The position numbers and the translations under genes are program-made. The notes beneath the pieces are model-generated. The model saw nothing but the letters and a program-made list of their open reading frames with translations, had not been told where the DNA came from and did no database searches. 64,000 bases of DNA from an uncultured Bacillota bacterium (lineage in GTDB: Bacteria; Bacillota_I; Bacilli_A; Erysipelotrichales; Erysipelotrichaceae): the NCBI GenBank assembly GCA_937919165.1, contig CALFPO010000024.1, forward strand, positions 37,100 to 101,099. The letters are read 5' to 3'. Positions within the stretch are counted from its first letter, which is position 1. Every line of letters starts with the position of its first letter. Below are positions 34,189-43,026 of the stretch, piece after piece.

Positions 34189-34244
34189 AATTCACCTCTT
34201 AATATTTTTCCTTATATATTATATCAGTTTTGCATCATTTTTCA

Positions 34245-35465
34245 TTATGAGTTGCACTGCATTTGTGCTGTATCGGTCTGATGTTCTCTGATGTATCTGG
34301 TCCACTTTATGTAGCCATATGTCGTGTTTGTGAAATAAGCAAGCTTAAGGATAAGCAGAACATATTGGCCTGAAAGTACATTGATGATCGCTTCCAGCAA
34401 TGCGCACAGATACCAGGCGAGCCACTGTTCTCTCAAACGGAAGAAGATGAAGAGTCCGTTGGCGATGCCGACAGCTGAAGCACAGGCATCAAGATAGATG
34501 ATGGCTGTCTCAAGCTCTCTTCTGCCCTTCAGGAAGTCTGTCCGTATGTCTAGACCACTGATGATGTAGCCAACCACGATTGTCCATACTACAATAGCCA
34601 AGACTATCAGCATCTCCTGATAGCCTTTAAGCCTTCTGACGATCGTCAGCTCATCATCTTCATCATCTCTATGTCTTGACCAGCTGATGAAGCTGATGAT
34701 GTCGATCGGAAGCCAGAACAGCAGAGTTACTGCCATGGTCGCAAAGCGATACATCAGGACCAGACTCATGGCAATTTCGGTTATCTCAACCAATACCGAA
34801 ACCAAGAAATTGTATCTTGACTGCTTTGATATCAGAAGTTCACACAGCACATTCAGGAAAGTATCAAGCAGATACAACAGCATGATCACGATGCCATTGA
34901 CACCGTTAGCGCTCTCTTCTGGGAAGATAGCCGCAAAGATTCCTGCCAGTATCATGACCGACACAAACCAGATCTTTTCGTATGCGTTGAATCGCTTGCC
35001 AAAAAGAAGGATTACTCCGATCGCAATCGCCAGGATCAATGAAGATGTGCCAAAGTTGAATGTTCCATTCAGCTCATCAGCCATTCTTTCTCTATATGCA
35101 TCGTTCATCTCTTCCTTGCTAGGATCTAAGTGATCAAACAGCAGCACTGTGCCATCTTTCATCACATATCTATATGCCTCTATCTCATCGCCCAACAACA
35201 GATACTCTTCATATGGATAGCTTGCAATCAGCTTCTCTTCTCCATTTATATATGTGACATCGCACATAGTATAGGTATCATCATATTCCTCATCTGACTT
35301 ATCTCTGTGCATTGTGATCTTTCCATCATATCTTGCATAATCAATTTCAGCATTCATTCCTTTGATGCCTTTGACATAGGAAAAGCCCGATACCGCAAGC
35401 AGAATGATTATTGCGACTATCTCAATTGACCTAATTATTCTATTGTCTTCGATGTTTCTTTTCAC
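34245..35465 (-). CDS. PnuC-type nicotinamide riboside transporter with extra N-terminal domain
   Basis: A 406-residue protein. Residues about 160-400 match PnuC vitamin transporters: LLFWLPIDIISFISWSRHR (Trp-rich loop) and a C-terminal half with FIFFRLREQWLAWYLCALLEAI and YGYIKWTRYI. PnuC imports nicotinamide riboside by facilitated diffusion. The first 150 residues are not PnuC: one membrane helix, then a soluble, acidic domain of about 100 residues (YDGKITMHRDKSDEEYDD onward), then a second helix. GTG start at 35465, the only fit. No NadR kinase gene is nearby. Confidence 0.82.
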   Translation of the reverse strand: MKRNIEDNRIIRSIEIVAIIILLAVSGFSYVKGIKGMNAEIDYARYDGKITMHRDKSDEEYDDTYTMCDVTYINGEEKLIASYPYEEYLLLGDEIEAYRYVMKDGTVLLFDHLDPSKEEMNDAYRERMADELNGTFNFGTSSLILAIAIGVILLFGKRFNAYEKIWFVSVMILAGIFAAIFPEESANGVNGIVIMLLYLLDTFLNVLCELLISKQSRYNFLVSVLVEITEIAMSLVLMYRFATMAVTLLFWLPIDIISFISWSRHRDDEDDELTIVRRLKGYQEMLIVLAIVVWTIVVGYIISGLDIRTDFLKGRRELETAIIYLDACASAVGIANGLFIFFRLREQWLAWYLCALLEAIINVLSGQYVLLILKLAYFTNTTYGYIKWTRYIREHQTDTAQMQCNS

Positions 35466-35481
35466 GGCTTAATTTTACCTC

Positions 35482-35513
35482 AAAAAAAGATGCCGGATAA
35501 GTATCCGACATCC
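35482..35513 (-). terminator. Rho-independent terminator after psuG
   Basis: Minus-strand GGATGTCGGATAC-TT-ATCCGGCATC followed by TTTTTTT, between psuG and the PnuC gene. Confidence 0.85.
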
Positions 35514-35520
35514 ATATTCA

Positions 35521-36441
35521 CTATTTCAGTTTTGCGTATTCTACAGCAATCTTCGCTGCCACTCTTGCATTGTTGTAGGCAAGCTGCAGATTCGATGCCA
35601 ATGACTCGCCGCCAGATATATCCTTGATTGTCGCCAGCAGGAATGGGGTTGTAGCTTTTCCTCTGATTCCCTTTTCCTTGGCCATCTCAAGCGCCTTGTT
35701 TATGATGACTTCCATCTCATCGAAATCTAATTCATATTCTTCAGGAATAGGGTTTCCTATCAGCATGCCGCCCTGCAAGCCGATATCCCATTTTGTCTTC
35801 ATGATCTTGGCGACAGTTTCCGCATCCTTGCAGTTGTAGTCAACGCCAAAGCCTGACTTGCGGCAATAGAATGCTGGGAAGTCGTCTGTATTGTAGCCTA
35901 ATACTGGAACGCCCATCGTCTCAAGATACTCAAGGGTCAGGCCGATATCCAATATCGATTTGCATCCAGCACCGACGACCGCAACTGGTGTATGTGCCAG
36001 TTCCTGAAGGTCAGCAGAGATATCCATGGTTTCCTGCGCTCCACGATGAACACCGCCGATACCGCCTGTAGCGAAGATCTTTATGCCTGCCAATGATGCT
36101 ATCAGCATGGTTGTCGCAACGGTTGTTGCGCCAGTCTGTCCAGTCGCAAGATATACAGGCACATCTCTTCTTGAAGTCTTGCCGACATTCTCTGCCTTGC
36201 ACATGATGTCAAGCTCTTCAGCACTCAATCCTACCTTAAGCTTGCCGCCGATGATGGCGGTGGTTGCAGGTATTGCGCCTTCAGCTCTTACTACCTTCTC
36301 CACTTCATGCGCAAACTCCAGATTCTCTGGGAATGGCATGCCATGAGAAAGGATTGTTGATTCCAGTGCCACAACCGGAATGTTGTTGTCAATTGCGTTC
36401 TGTATCTCTGGTGTTATCTCTAGATAATTCTTCAGTTCCAT
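35521..36441 (-). CDS. psuG: Pseudouridine-5'-phosphate glycosidase
   Basis: PsuG splits pseudouridine-5'-P into uracil and ribose-5-P. A 306-residue protein with VALESTILSHGMPFPEN (about residue 24), GKLKVGLSAEEL, TSRRDVPVYLATGQTGATTVA (about 90, with the catalytic Lys nearby), and FATGGIGGVHRGA (about 125), all PsuG signatures. No pseudouridine kinase (PsuK) is adjacent, which is unusual. ACGGAGAAAGAT precedes the ATG. Confidence 0.95.
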   Translation of the reverse strand: MELKNYLEITPEIQNAIDNNIPVVALESTILSHGMPFPENLEFAHEVEKVVRAEGAIPATTAIIGGKLKVGLSAEELDIMCKAENVGKTSRRDVPVYLATGQTGATTVATTMLIASLAGIKIFATGGIGGVHRGAQETMDISADLQELAHTPVAVVGAGCKSILDIGLTLEYLETMGVPVLGYNTDDFPAFYCRKSGFGVDYNCKDAETVAKIMKTKWDIGLQGGMLIGNPIPEEYELDFDEMEVIINKALEMAKEKGIRGKATTPFLLATIKDISGGESLASNLQLAYNNARVAAKIAVEYAKLK

Positions 36442-36486
36442 ATCTTTCTCCGTTATCTATATTTTCTATTTATATTATAGCCTCAA

Positions 36487-36521
36487 GAAAAAAGACTTTG
36501 ATCAGATATACTCAAAGTCCT
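36487..36521 (-). terminator. Rho-independent terminator after ispD
   Basis: Minus-strand GACTTTGA and TCAAAGTC stem (36494-36501 with 36512-36519) followed by TTTTTT; it includes the ispD stop. Confidence 0.8.
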
Positions 36522-37122
36522 CTCTATTTGTAAGCTTGATGTTGGCCTTGCTGCCCATGACGATCTTCACTTTTCCGCCAGCCTTCTCGAATATCGATGA
36601 GTCATCGGTTATGCCTTCCAGATCAACCATGGTATAGGCTTTCTTGATCATTTCGGTCTTGAAGGCCTGTGGAGTCATGGCACAGAATACCTTGTCTCTG
36701 TTGATGGTCTCGCTCACATATCCGTTCTCAACCTGCTTGACAGTCTCAATTGCAGGATGGGCAAGAATCGCTCCATCGTTTCTGGTCATCGCATCCTTGA
36801 GCTTCTCAAGATCGATCTTGCTGAGGAATGGTCTGACACCATCATGGATCATCACGTACTTGCTGGTGACCTTCTTAAGACCAGCATAAACGGAATCATA
36901 TCTTTCCTTTCCGCCTGGCACGATCACTACCTTGCTGGAAGTGAACTTGACTGGTTCTTTGGTTACGATGATGACCTTTTCGCAATCCGCATCCTCAATA
37001 AAAAGATGACATGAGTTCTCGAGAACTGTCTTGCCATTCTTCATTGTAAACAATATTTTATTGAAGCCCAGTTTTGCTCTTTTGCCTAGGCCGGAAGCCA
37101 CTACAACTGCATCATATTTCAT
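36502..37122 (-). CDS. ispD: 2-C-methyl-D-erythritol 4-phosphate cytidylyltransferase
   Basis: IspD makes CDP-ME from MEP and CTP in the non-mevalonate isoprenoid pathway; TarI, which activates ribitol-P, is closely related. A 206-residue protein with VVASGLGKRAKLGFNKILF (CTP loop, residues 7-25), PGGKERYDSVYAGL (about 68), MIHDGVRPF (about 91), and MTPQAFKTE (about 148). No other isoprenoid or teichoic-acid gene is adjacent, so IspD versus TarI/D-ribitol type is not settled. AGAGGTGAATT precedes the ATG. Confidence 0.85.
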   Translation of the reverse strand: MKYDAVVVASGLGKRAKLGFNKILFTMKNGKTVLENSCHLFIEDADCEKVIIVTKEPVKFTSSKVVIVPGGKERYDSVYAGLKKVTSKYVMIHDGVRPFLSKIDLEKLKDAMTRNDGAILAHPAIETVKQVENGYVSETINRDKVFCAMTPQAFKTEMIKKAYTMVDLEGITDDSSIFEKAGGKVKIVMGSKANIKLTNREDFEYI

Positions 37123-37394
37123 AATTCACCTCTATAGACCTCGAGTCTACTAGTGCCCGAATCATTATCGGTGAAACATCTTCTCGATAACAAACGGGAA
37201 AGATTCCCCTTATCCCCTTGTGGCAAACCACCTTTATATACTACCTCTTTTGATGATGCCTTGTCTATCCTTCAAAGATTGTGCGCAACCAAAAGATTAC
37301 ATGAAGAATACCTGAAAATTTTGCGTGTCTTCGCATAGAAAAGGACATTCTTCATTGCATCGTATGCTCTGCCGACAATGTCCTTATTGCTTAA
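37123..37394 (-). other. Hairpin-rich leader upstream of ispD, no recognised gene
   Basis: A 272-bp gap. In transcription order toward ispD it holds hairpins GTGG/CCAC (37220-37231), GGGAA/TTCCC (37196-37208), TTATCG/CGATAA (37165-37190) and TAGAC/GTCTA (37135-37149), the last just before the ribosome site. At the far end AAGGACATT/AATGTCCTT (37340-37390) looks like the terminator of the small upstream gene. A roughly 50-codon frame with no ATG ends in TGA overlapping the ispD ATG (ATGA). It may be a regulatory leader or a remnant. Confidence 0.4.
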
Positions 37395-37595
37395 TCAGTC
37401 TTCTTCAAACCAGTCTGGATATCCTATATCGTCATCGAATGATTCTCCGATGGTAAAGTGTATGTCTCCAGTCTCCATATCCACCATCATTCCTTGACCC
37501 ATTCCCATCATCATATGTCCATTGGAATCGAAACCCATATTGTCATCCCCAAAGATGATGTTGCCTGTATTGATGTCTAATTTAGGACCCGGCAT
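37395..37595 (-). CDS. Small acidic Met/Gly-rich protein of 66 residues
   Basis: Not recognised. It carries repeated short strands: INTGNIIFGDDNMGFDSNG, then HMMMGMGQGMMVDMETGDIHF, then an acidic tail DDDIGYPDWFEED. The two NTGNI/ETGDI turns look like repeats of one unit. It starts 5 bp after the HAD stop in the same direction, so it is real by context, and no membrane segment is present. A metal- or protein-binding role is possible but only a guess. Confidence 0.65.
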   Translation of the reverse strand: MPGPKLDINTGNIIFGDDNMGFDSNGHMMMGMGQGMMVDMETGDIHFTIGESFDDDIGYPDWFEED

Positions 37596-37600
37596 TCTAT

Positions 37601-38263
37601 CTACTCCTTGATGTTGGCCATGAGGAGCTCGGTCAGTTCCTCTACTGAGTTTACGATATATTTTGGATTGTACTTCATCTCGTCATCAAACTTGCCGAAG
37701 CCATATCCGTATTTGACCGCTATCAGATCGATGCCGTTGGCATTGGCAGCTTCGCCATCAAAACGGCTATCGCCGATTGTGCAGATCTCTTCCTTAGGGA
37801 TGCCGTAATGCGCAATGACGTTCTCCACAAGAAGTGGCTTGTTGTTCTTCTGCTCTGACCAGAATTCGATGTAGTCGAACTTGTCAAGCAGTCCACACTC
37901 GGTCAATACGCCAGTCGCAAGATTCTCCCTCTTGGCAGTATCGATGGCGGCGATGCCACCCTTCTTTCGGATCTTGTCCAGCATTTCGGCAATGCCTTTG
38001 TATGCATAGGTACCATATAGAAGCACACCTGTATAACATTCGTCGAATATGCGTCCGTATTCGTCTATTTTAGCCATATCCAGTTCAGGATGGGTCTTGT
38101 GGATGCTTTCGCCGATTGGTGGACCGACAATGAAATCAGCCTTGTCCTGAGGGAAATGCTCAAGCCCAAGCTTGTCCTCAAAGACTTCAAGCGCCTTCTT
38201 TACGCCTGCTCCGCTGTCGATCAGCGTTCCATCAAGATCGAATATGAATAGTCTATATGCCAT
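37601..38263 (-). CDS. HAD-superfamily hydrolase, phosphoglycolate phosphatase-like
   Basis: A 220-residue HAD-IA phosphatase with FDLDGTLIDSG at residues 8-18 (nucleophile Asp), AAIDTAKRENLA (motif II region, about 108), KPLLVENVI (motif III Lys, about 143), and TIGDSRFDGEAANANGI (motif IV, about 163). A helical cap lies between motifs I and II. Substrate unknown. Its ATG directly follows the stop of the upstream gene with no gap. Confidence 0.9.
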   Translation of the reverse strand: MAYRLFIFDLDGTLIDSGAGVKKALEVFEDKLGLEHFPQDKADFIVGPPIGESIHKTHPELDMAKIDEYGRIFDECYTGVLLYGTYAYKGIAEMLDKIRKKGGIAAIDTAKRENLATGVLTECGLLDKFDYIEFWSEQKNNKPLLVENVIAHYGIPKEEICTIGDSRFDGEAANANGIDLIAVKYGYGFGKFDDEMKYNPKYIVNSVEELTELLMANIKE

Positions 38264-39052
38264 CTAAACCTCCCTGATTTCGGCCAATATCTTTCCGGCC
38301 TCTATATTCAATAGTCTTTCTTTATCAATCAGATCTGAACAATAACTGAACTTGATGAAGGTCTTGCCATCCTTCTCGATAGTTTCTGGCTTGATGATCT
38401 CAAATTCATCAAGACCAGAATTGAAGCGATAGTTCATTCTGCCTGTATTCTTGTCGTAATATTCCTCGCAACAGTATTCATATGAAGGCTTGCTGAAGGA
38501 CATCGAATCACGCAACGGATGGAACGTAAAGCCATCAGGCTTCTTCTCGTTCATCTTGCCCGTCCACATGTATATGGCCTCTGAACACAGCTCAAGATAT
38601 TCATCGGCCTTTCTGTCTAATCCTACCAATCTATACATCTCCTCGATGTTGTAGACCAGCGGCATCAGATCGCATAATTCGATTCTAGAGCACTTCTTGC
38701 TTCTGACATCCTTGATCTTCTTCTTGATGTCTGAAACGCTCAATACATCGAAATAATGCTTCAGAGCTTCACATACTTCGCCATCGCATAAGGCAAGATT
38801 TCCTAGATAGAGGCTATGAAGTCTTGACAGGTAACGAAGCCTCATGATCTTGCGGGCATTAGGCAGTCTCTTGAAATAGTGCATGTATTCAAGGAGCTCA
38901 TTGTAGTCCTTCTCACGATCTTCGTTTGGATATATCTCTCTATATAAAAGGGTATTATAAAGCTGGTCAGCCTGGGTGCTGATGGTCTTATAATCGTATT
39001 TTGAAATTTCGTTGTCGCTATTGTTTCTGTTTATTAGCTCTTTGATGTTCAT
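38264..39052 (-). CDS. Hypothetical protein of 262 residues
   Basis: Not recognised. Soluble and largely helical, with no signal peptide, membrane segment or known motif. A stretch EALKHYFDVLSVSDIKKKIKDVRSKKCSRIE (residues about 95-125) looks helical and basic, and the C-terminus is beta-like. AAGGGTGAAGAC precedes the ATG. It heads a short operon with the HAD and small acidic protein genes, the order being consistent with a shared role. Confidence 0.7.
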   Translation of the reverse strand: MNIKELINRNNSDNEISKYDYKTISTQADQLYNTLLYREIYPNEDREKDYNELLEYMHYFKRLPNARKIMRLRYLSRLHSLYLGNLALCDGEVCEALKHYFDVLSVSDIKKKIKDVRSKKCSRIELCDLMPLVYNIEEMYRLVGLDRKADEYLELCSEAIYMWTGKMNEKKPDGFTFHPLRDSMSFSKPSYEYCCEEYYDKNTGRMNYRFNSGLDEFEIIKPETIEKDGKTFIKFSYCSDLIDKERLLNIEAGKILAEIREV

Positions 39053-39069
39053 GTCTTCACCCTTTTAGA

Positions 39070-39104
39070 TAAAGAATTGCAGCCTTGTTGCAGGCTGCAA
39101 TTCT
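39070..39104 (-). terminator. Rho-independent terminator of the glucitol-type PTS operon
   Basis: GAATTGCAGCC (39074-39084) pairs with GGCTGCAATTC (39093-39103), followed on the minus strand by a T-rich stretch. Confidence 0.85.
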
Positions 39105-39113
39105 GTCATTCAA

Positions 39114-40433
39114 TTAATCCCAGACGAGCTTGCCTTCTTCAAGCAGTTTGTCCTGTTCACGACGCAGTTTGAGAATGAATGAATCTTCGCTCAATTCTAC
39201 CATGTCGTAAGTGATCAATGTTCCCTTAGGGATATCAACCAATACCTTGGTCTTCTTGTTTACGAGTCCCATTGGAAGAGCGTTATGGCTCTTAGCATAC
39301 TGGAAATCATGGAAGCCACCGTAGATTGTGTATCCGCCGATACCATCAAGGTATTCGCCAGCCTTCAGGTCACGCTTAGCAATTGTAGTTGTTTCAGCAT
39401 ATGGAGCACCTGCTGTTGGAACGATTGAAGGTAATCTGTGCAGATAGATACGTGCTACAGACATTGGTGTCTCAAGAGAAGTTAGGTGGTATGGACGGTA
39501 CAGTTCGAAGTTAGGTCCATCGCCCATGCTCAAGTACTTCAATTCAGCCTTAACTTCTGGAAGTGGGCTGGTAACGATGCAGTATACGCCCGGAGCAACG
39601 CCGTTGATGTAGTCAACGCACTTGTAATGATCAAGGATACCGCCTTCTTCTTTCAGACGATATACGTTTGCAAGTTCTCTAGGTTTTGCATGATAGCCTG
39701 AACCCATTGGCATAGCTGGTGAGAAACCAGTAGCATTGCACATAGCTGTCATTTCAACCATGGTCTTTGTGCCATCCTTGAAGCAGCAGAGCATTCTAGG
39801 GTTCATGTTCTTTCTTGCAGCTTCTTCAGCGCAAGTATCAGGAGTGCATTCCAGATCAACTACGTTGTTCTTGCCCTTACCGATTACCTGTACTTCGAAA
39901 CCGATTGCCTTAGCGAAGTCATAGAGTTCCATAACTGCGCCTGGTTCATCACCCGCAGTACCAGAGTATACAACACCCTTTTCTCTAGCCATCTTGTGGA
40001 GCAATGGTCCGATAACAACGTCGGCTTCAACGTTCAATACGATGATGTCTTTGCCTTTATTAATACAATCAACCGAAATCTTAGCACCTAATTCAGTAAC
40101 GCCAGTAGCATCGACGATGACATCAGTTGCCTTGCCGCTTTCTACTACTACGTTAGCATCCTTAGTGATGACATACTTGCCTTCGCTCCAAAGCTTTTCA
40201 GCTTCTTCGCCAGTTGTAGCTTCAGCAATATCTTCTTCCTTAATGCCTGCATTCAAGTAAGAGTTTCTTGCGGCATCGATATTGATATCAGCAATAACGG
40301 TTGGAGTTTCGCCTGGTACCAGCAATGTCTGGCTAACCAAACCTCTACCCATCTGACCGCAACCAATGATACCAACCTTGATTGTCTTGCCTTCTTTTTC
40401 TAAATTAACAAGTTCTTGATATATTCCGAACAT
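39114..40433 (-). CDS. SAF-domain NAD(P)-dependent dehydrogenase (homoserine dehydrogenase-like)
   Basis: A 439-residue oxidoreductase. The Rossmann loop is VGIIGCGQMGRGLV (residues 19-32), with GTAGDEPGAVMELYDFA at about 160 and a C-terminal SAF domain from about 350 (AKRDLKAGEYLDGIGGYTIYG). This group is often labelled predicted homoserine dehydrogenase with SAF domain, but it is the last gene of a glucitol-type PTS operon and no amino-acid genes are near. The likely reaction is oxidation of the imported polyol phosphate; this is inference. No SrlD is present. Confidence 0.82.
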   Translation of the reverse strand: MFGIYQELVNLEKEGKTIKVGIIGCGQMGRGLVSQTLLVPGETPTVIADINIDAARNSYLNAGIKEEDIAEATTGEEAEKLWSEGKYVITKDANVVVESGKATDVIVDATGVTELGAKISVDCINKGKDIIVLNVEADVVIGPLLHKMAREKGVVYSGTAGDEPGAVMELYDFAKAIGFEVQVIGKGKNNVVDLECTPDTCAEEAARKNMNPRMLCCFKDGTKTMVEMTAMCNATGFSPAMPMGSGYHAKPRELANVYRLKEEGGILDHYKCVDYINGVAPGVYCIVTSPLPEVKAELKYLSMGDGPNFELYRPYHLTSLETPMSVARIYLHRLPSIVPTAGAPYAETTTIAKRDLKAGEYLDGIGGYTIYGGFHDFQYAKSHNALPMGLVNKKTKVLVDIPKGTLITYDMVELSEDSFILKLRREQDKLLEEGKLVWD

Positions 40434-40465
40434 ATTATTTGATTTCCTTTCTTATATTGGAAAGA

Positions 40466-40834
40466 CTATTTTGAGTTAATTGCGATTGTCTGTCCAATTT
40501 CAAATTCTGGTTTCTCATCGCACTTCAGCACAATGTAACCAGGCAGCTCTCTGTACTCGATACCTTCATGATAGAGGTAGAAAGTGCAGTGGCCCAATTC
40601 TCTCAATGTGTAGTTTGCTTCTGAACCAACAAATTGAACTTCATAATCATGTCCACCAAGAGTAACGATATCTCCAGGTTCAACATCAGCCTTCAGTTCA
40701 TTGATGGTATGCATGACGGTAATCTCGGCAAGCTCTGCTGGAGCATTGTTGTTGAAGATTATCAGCATATCGACATCCAATAGGCTTAACGCTTCTGGAC
40801 CGATCTCTGTTACAGTTGCACAATACTTTTCCAT
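40466..40834 (-). CDS. srlB: PTS glucitol/sorbitol-specific IIA component
   Basis: A 122-residue SrlB-family phosphocarrier taking phosphate from HPr. Seen: PGDIVTLGGHDYEVQFVGSEANYTLRELGHCTFYLYHEG (short parts are diagnostic: LGGHDYEV, LRELGHCT), with the phosphorylated His among them. GAGGTAAAACG precedes the ATG. Lies between gutM and the dehydrogenase gene, 14 bp and 32 bp gaps. Symbol from family; the true substrate may not be sorbitol. Confidence 0.9.
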   Translation of the reverse strand: MEKYCATVTEIGPEALSLLDVDMLIIFNNNAPAELAEITVMHTINELKADVEPGDIVTLGGHDYEVQFVGSEANYTLRELGHCTFYLYHEGIEYRELPGYIVLKCDEKPEFEIGQTIAINSK

Positions 40835-40848
40835 CGTTTTACCTCAGT

Positions 40849-41319
40849 TTATTTTTCCTTGTTTTCCTCAACAGGCTCTTCATCATGCTTCATGACTCCG
40901 AGTCCACGAGGATTATTCTTGAAGTATTCTTCATCGCTGGAGCTGTTTTCCAGCCTTAGCTTCATGTAGTTGGCTGCTTCGGCAATCGTCTGGTGATCCT
41001 TGTTCTTCATGTTCAAGGCTGCCAGCAATTCTTCACAGCTCATTCCGTCGAAATCATGCAGCTGATGGAACTTCGCAAATAGCGATATTCCATTCAGAAT
41101 CCAGACCTCATTGACTATGCCTTCCTTGGTGAAACCGACCAGGGCGTATCTTCTGCGCCCCCATTTCTTGCGGTTACCGGCAGACTGATAATAAGATCTT
41201 GATGCTATTTCCTTGTATTGCTTCATCAGACCCTTGTACTGGAATATGTTCAAAAGGTTCTGAATGAACAGCATTGCGAATAGCACGAATATTATGAATA
41301 CCCATCCGTTTGTTGTCAT
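40849..41319 (-). CDS. gutM: GutM-family transcriptional activator-like protein
   Basis: A 156-residue GutM-type protein encoded within the PTS operon, as in sorbitol operons. One N-terminal membrane helix (residues 5-26, GWVFIIFVLFAMLFIQNLLNIF), a basic segment with KKWGRRRYALVGFTKEG (about 55), and an acidic tail (DEEPVEENKEK). GutM activates the glucitol operon in enterobacteria; here a separate SorC regulator also exists, so its role is uncertain. Confidence 0.82.
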   Translation of the reverse strand: MTTNGWVFIIFVLFAMLFIQNLLNIFQYKGLMKQYKEIASRSYYQSAGNRKKWGRRRYALVGFTKEGIVNEVWILNGISLFAKFHQLHDFDGMSCEELLAALNMKNKDHQTIAEAANYMKLRLENSSSDEEYFKNNPRGLGVMKHDEEPVEENKEK

Positions 41320-41419
41320 GACTTTCTCCTAAACTACGTGAATTGATGATAAGGCATAGAATGGTCCCAAATAATCAGGACCATTCTATAAATAATATTA
41401 ATTACTTAATAATCTTAAA

Positions 41420-42424
41420 TTATTTGTAAAGACCAACAGCCATACTTACAACGAATGCAAGGATAACTGCGATAGGACCTGTGATCAGACGTGAGAACAG
41501 AATAGCTGGAACACCAGTTTCAACTGTTTCAGGTTCAGCTTCACCAAGTGATAAGCCTACTGGAATGAAGTCACATCCAACCTGTGGGTCGATAGCGAAC
41601 AATGCTGGTAAAGCATAGCTAGCTGGGATAGCGCCTAAGCCGATCTGCTGACCGATCAAAACGCCGACGATCTGGGCAATAACTGCACCTGGACCAATCA
41701 ATGGTGATACAAATGGAAGTGCACATACGATACATACAACCAGCATACCTGGTAATGTAGCGATCAGTGGAGAAATTGTATTAGCAATCCAAGTACCAAC
41801 GCCTGAGTATGAAATAGCACCACAAATCAAGCCAATGAATACCATGAATGGTAAAACGCTTGTGATTACGGTGTTAACTGAATCTTTAGCAGCTGCGAAT
41901 ATCTTATTAACTACGCCACCCACAGCCTGGCCAATTTTAGTAATAACGTTCATAACGCCTCCTGTTTTTTCTTCTTCTTTCTTTTCTGCTTCAGCGTGCT
42001 CTTCTTTCTTAGCAGAAGGTTTTGCTGAACTTTCGAATTTGATTGTTTCTTCGTTGTCACCAACGATTTCTACCTTAACGTTGCCTGATACGTAGATATC
42101 TTCGGTAATGAATTGTGCCAAAGGTCCTGAAGGGCCAATTGGTGTTAAGTTTACTGTTGGAATACGTTTCTTAGGGTAAACGCCACATCTAGCTACGCCA
42201 CCACAGTCAACTACGGCACACAGTACACGGCTCTCGTCTACTGCACCTTTAAATCCATCAAAAGCTTCACCACCACATGCTTCTGCAATATCATAAGAGA
42301 TCTGCTTGATACCGCCGCCTGTGATGTTAAGGATGATATTTCTATCGCCTTCTGGTTTGATTACAAGAGGACCGCCCCAACCACCAGAACCTTTTGATAA
42401 CTTTATAGCTCTGTATTCTGACAT
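41420..42424 (-). CDS. srlE: PTS glucitol/sorbitol-specific IIB/IIC2 component
   Basis: A 334-residue SrlE protein. The N-terminal IIB domain carries CAVVDCGGVARCGVYPKKRIPTVN (about residues 69-92), with the phosphorylated Cys. A charged linker of about 30 residues (KPSAKKEEHAEAEKKEEE) joins it to the membrane part (from about 190), which includes PFVSPLIGPGAVIAQIVG. Phosphate passes from SrlB to this Cys to the polyol. GGAGG precedes the ATG. Confidence 0.93.
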   Translation of the reverse strand: MSEYRAIKLSKGSGGWGGPLVIKPEGDRNIILNITGGGIKQISYDIAEACGGEAFDGFKGAVDESRVLCAVVDCGGVARCGVYPKKRIPTVNLTPIGPSGPLAQFITEDIYVSGNVKVEIVGDNEETIKFESSAKPSAKKEEHAEAEKKEEEKTGGVMNVITKIGQAVGGVVNKIFAAAKDSVNTVITSVLPFMVFIGLICGAISYSGVGTWIANTISPLIATLPGMLVVCIVCALPFVSPLIGPGAVIAQIVGVLIGQQIGLGAIPASYALPALFAIDPQVGCDFIPVGLSLGEAEPETVETGVPAILFSRLITGPIAVILAFVVSMAVGLYK

Positions 42425-42468
42425 TTTTTTCCTCCTAAATTATGATTGTCAAACAATGAATAAATTAA

Positions 42469-42996
42469 TTAAGCGTTTTCCTTGTTCTTGCTCATAATTT
42501 GGTAGATCTTTTCAGTAACGAAGCCACGGATACCGATTACTACCAGACCAACGATGAAGTACCAAACTGCGAGGTTACCTTGGTCTAATCCTAAAGCTGT
42601 AACACCACTAGCGATGCCCATGTAAACGAACAGTTCGCCGCCGTTAGCATGTGGGAACAAGCCAGTGATTGGGTGACAGAATGAAACTGCACTGTCATAG
42701 AAAGCTGGTTTATACTTTTCATCCAAGAAACGGCCGAAAGTGTAAGCCATTGGGTTGGTCAAGAAGAAGTCAGCCAGTAATGGCATGATAGTGTAACGTG
42801 TGATCGCAAACTTAGAGCATTTCTGTGCGAAGTTAGTTACTCTTTCTTCACCAATGATACGAGTTAATGCGTTAACGAAGCAAAGCAATACGAGCAGAGT
42901 AGGTAAGATACCTGTGATGTTGCCCATTAATGCTTCTCCACCGGCGTTGAAAATGCCAATGAAGTTGGTTGCAAATGTTGATAAAGCATTTGTCAT
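42469..42996 (-). CDS. srlA: PTS glucitol/sorbitol-specific IIC component
   Basis: A 175-residue SrlA membrane permease with about four to five helices. Seen: the N-terminal MTNALSTFATNFIGIFNAGGEA and the conserved FLTNPMAYTFGRFLDEKYKPAFYDSAVSFCHPITGLFPHANGGE stretch (short parts: NPMAYTFGRF, HPITGLFPHANGGE, about residues 87-125). First gene of the operon, start after TAGGAGGGAAATCTATACT, and 44 bp before srlE. Confidence 0.93.
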   Translation of the reverse strand: MTNALSTFATNFIGIFNAGGEALMGNITGILPTLLVLLCFVNALTRIIGEERVTNFAQKCSKFAITRYTIMPLLADFFLTNPMAYTFGRFLDEKYKPAFYDSAVSFCHPITGLFPHANGGELFVYMGIASGVTALGLDQGNLAVWYFIVGLVVIGIRGFVTEKIYQIMSKNKENA

Positions 42997-43026
42997 AGTA
43001 TAGATTTCCCTCCTATAGTATTATTC

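Noticed and set aside
37153..37338. 61-codon plus-strand frame in the ispD leader region
   Set aside because: No ribosome site or recognisable protein; the hairpins on the other strand explain the region better.
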